From: a virus
Strand: one strand, 5' to 3'
IMG/VR virus record: IMGVR_UViG_3300042868_007409
Location: 1 to 33,889 of that record
Length of the DNA: 33,889 bases
Part shown: positions 28,942 to 33,889 of the stretch, piece by piece
Numbering within the stretch: the first letter of the stretch is position 1
Layout of the letters: each line of letters begins with the position of its first letter
Notes under the pieces: model-generated
What the model was told of the DNA's origin: nothing
Database searches by the model: none
Seen by the model: the letters and a program-made list of their open reading frames with translations, nothing else
Translations under genes and position numbers: made by a program

Positions 28942-31900
28942 TCAAACTTGTGGTGCCTTGGGTATGTTGTATGGCGCCTGACCTGATGCTTCACGCACTC
29001 CTGCCAATAGTGTGTTGATGCTCTGTGACTCAGGTGTGTACATCTGTTGTAGGCCAAATGGCACAGCAGGAGCAGGTACCTGGCGATACTGTTCAGGACT
29101 GAATCTAGCACCTGTCTGATATGGGCGTTGTCCCCAATAGAACTTGCTTTGTACAGGACTTGTGGTCTGGTACTGAGCAGGCACATTGGTAAAGAAGCCT
29201 GGATTGGTTCCTGGCAAGTTGACCTGACCTATTGTGCCAAAATTAGTGGGATCAATGGGTCCGTATGGAGCACGGCCAGTTGGTATTGGCGGTGTCAGGA
29301 TACCGTTGATTATGACCCAACCAGCAGCAATCTTGGCCAAGTCTGCAGCACTCAATCCGCTGGTAGCAGCATCAACCACTTTTCCTACACCATCAATCAC
29401 ACTGGGTGCAGGAGGATTGGTGTAGTTGGGATTTGGATTAACCACTGCATTTTCAACGGGTACTTGTGGCTTTGTGGGTGCAGTAGGCTGTGTAGGTGTA
29501 GTGGGTGCAGTGGGTTGAACAGGCGTTGTACCTGCACCACCTCCAGCACCTGCACCACCTCCAGCACCTGCACCACCTCCAGCACCTGCACCACCTCCAG
29601 CTAGAGCGCCACCAGCTAGAGCGCCACCAGCAATTACAGTGCCACCACCAACTCCAGTTCCAGGTACTGTGGGAGGAACTGGACTCACAATTACTTCAGC
29701 AACGCCGCCAGGACCTGCTGGAATGGTTGTTTCATACATGCCAGTTCCAGGATTGAACACAGTTGTAGATCCAGGTGGCGCAGTACCACCAACAACGCCG
29801 CCAGGTGTACCGCCAGGTGTACCGCCAACAACACCACCAGGTTCAAGTATGGCAGGGCCACCGCCTATTGATGGGCCACCAGGTGTACCACCAATGTTTG
29901 ATCCGCCGCCCATGCCTGGAACACTAGGTTCAAGTATAGCAGGGCCACCGCCTATTGATGGGCCACCACCAGGTGTACCACCAATGTTTGATCCTCCGCC
30001 AGCAGGAGCAGTTGGTGTAGAAGGAGGAGTTACAGTAGTACCTGGTGGCACAGTTGTGGGCTGTGTCACAGTGGTTGTGGCACCAGTCACAGGATCCGTA
30101 ATCACTGTACCAGGAGGAACCACAGTGGGTTCAGTTACTGTGGTAGGAGGTTGTGTGGGTGCAGTAGGTTGTGTGGGTGCAGTGGGTGCAGTAGGTTGTG
30201 TGGGTGCAGTAGGTTGTGTGGGTGCAGTAGGTTGTGTGGGTGCAGTGGGTGCAGTAGGTTGTGTGGGTGCAGTGGGTGCAGTAGGTTGTGTGGGTGCAGT
30301 GGGTGCAGTAGGTTGTGTGGGTGCAGTAGGTTGTGTGGGTGCAGTTGGTGCAGTAGGTTGTGTGGGTGCAACAGCACCGCCACCGCTGGCAGCTCCTCCA
30401 GCAGCACCACCGCCTGCACCTGCTAATCCTGCCACAGTAAGTCCGCCGCCCAACAACATTCCTGGTGTCAATGCGCCAGCAGTTGTGGCAGCAGTTGTGG
30501 CTGCGGCAGCAGCAGGAGAACTCAATACCACACTGGCCACTGGGCTTGATCCAATGCCTGGAGTTACAGTTTCCAACAGGCCTGTCACAGGATTTATAGC
30601 TGAACTGGCCACAGCACCTGGCACAGCAGGCACAGCAGGAGCAACAGCGCCACCAGCTCTGCTCATGGCTGCTTCAAATGCAGCATCGCTGGCAGCAGGT
30701 CCTTTCATGCCAGCAGTGACATCAATTGCTGCGTCGCCAGGACTAGGCACAATCAATCGACCTTGAGCATCAAAATATGTGCCTGATCCTTGTCCACCAG
30801 CACGACCAGCTTCAGCAGCCGCATTAGGATCCTGGAATCGATTGATCAGTTCTGGATCAATGTTTCTTTCAAGAGCAGCAGTTTCTGCTGCACTGAGTTC
30901 ACGCAGACCATAAGGATCCAGGCCCAGGCCCACATTGGTAGCTTGTGCTTGTGCAATTAAGCTGGCAGGAGCACCAATTGATGCCAAATATCCCACATCC
31001 ACGGCAGTCCAACCAGCAGCAGCGTTGAGTGCAGCAATGGGATCCAGTGTGGAATTGGCAATAGCAATCATGTCTGCTGTGACACCACTGCTGGCCAGGG
31101 TACTGGCCACATCCACAGCGCCAGTTACCACACCAGTGGCAGTGTTGGCAGCAGTTGTGGCAGCAGCACTGTTGAGACCTTGTGTTTGCAGTGCAGATGA
31201 AATTTCAGCTGCTGATGCGCCTGCTTCAGCCATTGACGCAGCAGTGCTGGCAGCATTGGATGCACTGGTGGCAGCACCAGCAGCACCTTGAATCAAGGGC
31301 AGTATTGCTGATGCCACTGTCATTATACCTAGAACTTTAAAAAAGTCTTTGAACCCAGGGCCTTCTTGGCTTTTTCGATATGCCTCTTGTTGTGCTCTTC
31401 TTTGTTCAGCGTAAACTTCATTGTTTTCGTTGTATGTGGTTTTTTCAATGTTGCGGTACTCATCCAGATTGACATTTTTGCCACTGTCAAGATAAGTTAT
31501 ACCCTTGCCTAGATCGGCATTTGGCATCTTGACCCATTGTGCCTTTTCGCCAGTTTTTAAATTGTCTGTCGTAATGTAGTATTCAGAGTTATCTGGACCA
31601 CGAAGTATGCTGGCTCCTGACTTGCGGAAATCAGCAATGCTGGGCAATGCGGCTTCAAATTGTTTGACATTGGTAGCCAGTGTGCTGGCTGCCAGGGCTT
31701 TTGTTTGTTCTTTTTGTTGTTGTTGCCAGGCCTGAGTTTCCTGATTCTGTTGTTGTACCAACTTATTGTATTCAGCATAATTAGGAATAACAGGACCAGT
31801 TAGTTTGCCATCCTGTCCCACCCGTTGTAGGCCATCAGCAGTGGGTACATACCAACCAGATTCATCTTCTGGTGTGGCAGGATTGTCAGGACGACCCTGA

Positions 31901-33889
31901 ATTTCAGTGCCATTGGGTGTGAACTTGTTTTCAAAGCGGGATGGCGTTGCTAATTCAGCTGCAAAATTGGCCGCTTCTTGACGCGACGCAGCTATCTGAT
32001 CTTTGGCACGCAAATCATAATCTACCTGGGCCTGAGCCTGTTCTTGTCGGCGAAGGTTGGCATCAATGCGGCTTTGTGCTGATTGTACAATTTGCTCAGT
32101 CATTAGGTCATTGACATTCCATTGACCAGCGGCTTGTGCTTGGGCAATTATTGATTTTGCCTGTTCTGGTGTTGCGGCTTGTGAAGCCTGTTGTCGCCAG
32201 TTTTGTTCAGCCTGTGTTTGCTGATCTCGAGCAATACTTTGTTCTGCGTTTTGCAGCACAACTGGATCAATTGTGACACCTTCGGCTTGAGCCTGTGCTG
32301 TAATTTTGTCTACAGTATCACGTGTGAGTGAACCTGTGTTGCCTGCTTGAACAAACATGTTGCGATATTTGTTTTGTACAGCAGCATCAGCAGTTCTTTG
32401 TTGAAATGCAGCAGTATCTGACACTGATTTTTTGGCAGAAGTCAATTGCTCAGGATTGATAGCAACGCCTTCGGCTTTGGCTTTGGCCAATATGTCGTCA
32501 AATTCTTGTTGTGTTAATCCGCCTTCGTTGCCTGCTTGAACAAACATGTTGCGATATTTGTTTTGTACAGCAGCATCAGCAGTTCTTTGTTGAAATGCAG
32601 CAGTATCTGACACTGATTTTTGTGCTGATGCAATCTGATCAGGATTGATAGCAACGCCTTCGTCTTTGGCTTTGGCCAATATGTCATCAAATTCTTGTTG
32701 AGAAATACCACCTGTGTTGCCAGCTTCCACAAACATGTTGCGATATTTGTTTTGTACAGCAGCCTCGGCATTTCTTTGTTGAAATAATTCAAACTCTTTT
32801 GCTCTATTTGAAAAATACTGTAGATTATCAGGATTGATAGCAATGCCTTCGGCTTGTGCCTTGGCCAGAATGTCATCAAATTCTTGCTGTGATAATCCGC
32901 CTGTGTTGCCGGCTTCCACAAACATGTTGCGATATTTGTTTTGTTCAGCAACTTTTATTTGATTCTGTTGTTCTACTTCGTTGGTTTCAACCCTTTTGGT
33001 ATAGTAATCCAGGGTCCCTAAATCAAGTTCAACACCCTGGGCTTGAGCACGAGACACAATGTCATTGAATGTTTGCCGATTCAGATTGCCAGTATTACCT
33101 GCTTCAACCAATTGATTACGGTATTGTTGTTGTGCAGCAACTTCGGCCTGGCGTTGTTGTTCTGCTGCCCGTTGTTCAGTACGCTTTTGTTCAAAAGCCA
33201 GGTTGCTATCAATTTGTTTTTTTATTGCTTCAGCACTGCCTGAATTGATAATAGCACCTTCGGCTTGAGCACGCTGTAGCACAGCATCATATTGTTCTTG
33301 AGTTTTGGCGTTTCGAAGTTCTGGTAGATACTTTTCGCCTAGTTTTTCACCGGCGATACGAGTTCTAGCACCTTCGATAATATCTTGTGGTATGGTAATA
33401 CCATCCTGTCGAGCCATGCCCATTAGGCTAGAAATGTTGCCTTCTGTGGCAGCGTTCTTCATCCAGTTGCTGTATTCTTCAGTGGCTTTGACTTTGGCAG
33501 CAGCGGCCCTGGCATCAGCTTCTTCTCGAGCTTTGGCAGCAGCGGCAGCACGCTCTTGTGCTGCTTTTTCTTGTGCTGCTTTTTCAGCAGCTTCTTTTGC
33601 GGCTTTTTCAGCAGCAATTCTATTGGCTTCTTTTTTGGCTTCAACTGCCCGTTGCTCAGCAGCAGCCTTTTCAGCAGCAGCTTTTTCAGCCACTTCTCTT
33701 GCGGCTTTTTCAGCAGCGGCTTGTTGGGCTGCCCGTTGCTCAGCAGCAGCTTTTTCGGCAGCGGCTTTTTCGGCAGCAGCTCGGGCCTCAGCAGCGGCTT
33801 TTTCGGCAGCAGCTTCTTGTTGTGCTTTTAACTGTGCAGCAGCCTTTTCGTTGATGATACGGTTGGCTTCAGCTTCTTTTTGCTGATTG
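28942..33889 (-). CDS. Giant ejection-type virion protein, remainder to stop
   Basis: This is the body of the 1,717-residue protein whose ATG is at 466 across the junction. Bases 33630-33889 duplicate 1-260. In order from the N-terminus, it has an AEKAA-type coiled coil, several alpha-helical units of 63 residues (EAGNTGG...QEFDDILAKA...GVAINP), a Q-rich linker and a globular part. Next come a hydrophobic Ala-rich stretch (FKDFFKVLGIMTVASAILPLIQGAAGAA) that could cross a membrane, a long Ala/Ser/Thr region, a TAPTQP tandem tract, Gly-rich repeats and a Tyr/Pro-rich C-terminus (YQTTSPVQSKFYWGQRPYQTG). The modular low-complexity build, size and place upstream of 28159-28881 fit a structural or ejected protein. 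No enzymatic motif was recognised, although a buried lytic domain cannot be excluded by eye. An ATG at 33693 is internal, not the start. Confidence 0.8.
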   Translation of the reverse strand, partial: NQQKEAEANRIINEKAAAQLKAQQEAAAEKAAAEARAAAEKAAAEKAAAEQRAAQQAAAEKAAREVAEKAAAEKAAAEQRAVEAKKEANRIAAEKAAKEAAEKAAQEKAAQERAAAAAKAREEADARAAAAKVKATEEYSNWMKNAATEGNISSLMGMARQDGITIPQDIIEGARTRIAGEKLGEKYLPELRNAKTQEQYDAVLQRAQAEGAIINSGSAEAIKKQIDSNLAFEQKRTEQRAAEQQRQAEVAAQQQYRNQLVEAGNTGNLNRQTFNDIVSRAQAQGVELDLGTLDYYTKRVETNEVEQQNQIKVAEQNKYRNMFVEAGNTGGLSQQEFDDILAKAQAEGIAINPDNLQYFSNRAKEFELFQQRNAEAAVQNKYRNMFVEAGNTGGISQQEFDDILAKAKDEGVAINPDQIASAQKSVSDTAAFQQRTADAAVQNKYRNMFVQAGNEGGLTQQEFDDILAKAKAEGVAINPEQLTSAKKSVSDTAAFQQRTADAAVQNKYRNMFVQAGNTGSLTRDTVDKITAQAQAEGVTIDPVVLQNAEQSIARDQQTQAEQNWRQQASQAATPEQAKSIIAQAQAAGQWNVNDLMTEQIVQSAQSRIDANLRRQEQAQAQVDYDLRAKDQIAASRQEAANFAAELATPSRFENKFTPNGTEIQGRPDNPATPEDESGWYVPTADGLQRVGQDGKLTGPVIPNYAEYNKLVQQQNQETQAWQQQQKEQTKALAASTLATNVKQFEAALPSIADFRKSGASILRGPDNSEYYITTDNLKTGEKAQWVKMPNADLGKGITYLDSGKNVNLDEYRNIEKTTYNENNEVYAEQRRAQQEAYRKSQEGPGFKDFFKVLGIMTVASAILPLIQGAAGAATSASNAASTAASMAEAGASAAEISSALQTQGLNSAAATTAANTATGVVTGAVDVASTLASSGVTADMIAIANSTLDPIAALNAAAGWTAVDVGYLASIGAPASLIAQAQATNVGLGLDPYGLRELSAAETAALERNIDPELINRFQDPNAAAEAGRAGGQGSGTYFDAQGRLIVPSPGDAAIDVTAGMKGPAASDAAFEAAMSRAGGAVAPAVPAVPGAVASSAINPVTGLLETVTPGIGSSPVASVVLSSPAAAAATTAATTAGALTPGMLLGGGLTVAGLAGAGGGAAGGAASGGGAVAPTQPTAPTAPTQPTAPTQPTAPTAPTQPTAPTAPTQPTAPTAPTQPTAPTQPTAPTQPTAPTAPTQPTAPTQPPTTVTEPTVVPPGTVITDPVTGATTTVTQPTTVPPGTTVTPPSTPTAPAGGGSNIGGTPGGGPSIGGGPAILEPSVPGMGGGSNIGGTPGGPSIGGGPAILEPGGVVGGTPGGTPGGVVGGTAPPGSTTVFNPGTGMYETTIPAGPGGVAEVIVSPVPPTVPGTGVGGGTVIAGGALAGGALAGGGAGAGGGAGAGGGAGAGGGAGTTPVQPTAPTTPTQPTAPTKPQVPVENAVVNPNPNYTNPPAPSVIDGVGKVVDAATSGLSAADLAKIAAGWVIINGILTPPIPTGRAPYGPIDPTNFGTIGQVNLPGTNPGFFTNVPAQYQTTSPVQSKFYWGQRPYQTGARFSPEQYRQVPAPAVPFGLQQMYTPESQSINTLLAGVREASGQAPYNIPKAPQV
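29530..29595 (-). repeat. Gly/Ala-rich tandem repeat inside the giant gene
   Basis: Four near-identical 18-bp units encode GAGGGA on the minus strand. They form part of a glycine-rich linker of the giant protein. Confidence 0.8.
30150..30370 (-). repeat. TAPTQP coding tandem tract
   Basis: About 220 bp of 9- and 18-bp units encode repeated TAPTQP/TAPTAP. The product is a stiff, Pro-rich linker between the Ala-rich and Gly-rich parts of the giant protein. The tract is prone to slippage and assembly error. Confidence 0.9.
32341..33285 (-). repeat. Five 189-bp tandem repeats (63-residue helical units)
   Basis: The sequence encoding EAGN recurs at 32341, 32530, 32719, 32908 and 33097, exactly 189 bp apart. 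Each unit encodes (V)EAGN-x-G-x-LxxQEFDDILAKAxxEGVAINP, then a charged linker. The middle units are nearly identical and the outer ones diverge, which suggests recent duplication in the middle. Confidence 0.9.
33630..33889. repeat. Terminal overlap, right copy
   Basis: Second copy of the 260-base overlap described at 1-260, with two A-to-G differences. Removing one copy gives a unit of 33,629 bp and an uninterrupted reading frame through the junction. Confidence 0.9.

Noticed and set aside
30150-30370. Regular short direct repeats resembling a CRISPR array
   Set aside because: The units are 9-18 bp, uninterrupted by unique spacers, and in frame with the giant gene.
29639-30766. Long plus-strand open frame (375 codons) over the Pro/Gly-rich part of the giant gene
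   Set aside because: Its Pro/Gly/Val composition is the mirror of the repetitive codons on the minus strand, and it has no ribosome binding site or promoter. The minus-strand gene is continuous and better supported.
33305-33886. Plus-strand Ala/Ser/Phe-rich open frame
   Set aside because: Antisense of the Ala/Glu/Lys coiled-coil codons; it merely mirrors the repeat.

Overview
The window looks like the genome, or a large late-gene part of the genome, of a lytic short-tailed (podovirus-type) phage from an aquatic bacterium. It carries a P22-type portal, a scaffold, a DUF5309/SU10-type major capsid protein, a large terminase, T7 gp11/P22 gp4-like and gp12/gp10-like tail proteins, a repetitive tail fibre, a LamG adhesin and large Ala/Gln/Pro/Gly-rich proteins of the ejection-protein type. 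No integrase or repressor is visible. The host cannot be named from the sequence. The accessory set (Dps, GroES, GNAT, HNH, DUF6321, DUF3820) is typical of freshwater and marine phages.

The first 260 bases repeat as the last 260 with two A/G differences. Joining them closes a circle of 33,629 bp and gives one in-frame 1,717-codon gene across the junction. In genome order on the minus strand, a module runs from 19.9 kb down to 10.7 kb: TerS-like, small basic proteins, a beta-rich small protein, TerL, a glycosyltransferase/methyltransferase insert, portal and scaffold. Capsid follows at 9.5-8.3 kb and ends at a strong terminator. Tail genes run from 8.2 to 0.5 kb. The ejection-protein block fills 28.9-24.9 kb plus the giant gene across the junction. 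Between 20.0 and 24.9 kb lies a mixed-strand accessory region.

Transcription signals are the most distinctive feature. Fifteen copies of a T4-late-type -10 box (CTAAATA and close variants GTAAATA, TTAAATA, ATAAATA) stand in front of genes on both strands. In six cases exactly five bases separate the box from an ATG with no ribosome binding site, which predicts leaderless mRNAs. Other copies precede a 14-42 nt leader with a Shine-Dalgarno. One clean sigma70 promoter (TTGACC-N17-TATAAT, about 20.6 kb) serves two unknown small genes. No gp55-like sigma, RNA polymerase, DNA polymerase, helicase, primase or recognisable lysis gene is visible.

The 790-bp gene-free stretch at 22.07-22.86 kb appears to hold two divergently transcribed structured RNAs, each starting from a CTAAATA box: one of about 430 nt on the minus strand with 5'/3' pairing, and one of about 210 nt on the plus strand ending at an intrinsic terminator. 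An HNH endonuclease gene and a DUF3820-like gene flank them. These RNAs, the leaderless T4-type promoters and the absence of replication genes in a closed molecule are the main candidates for undescribed biology.
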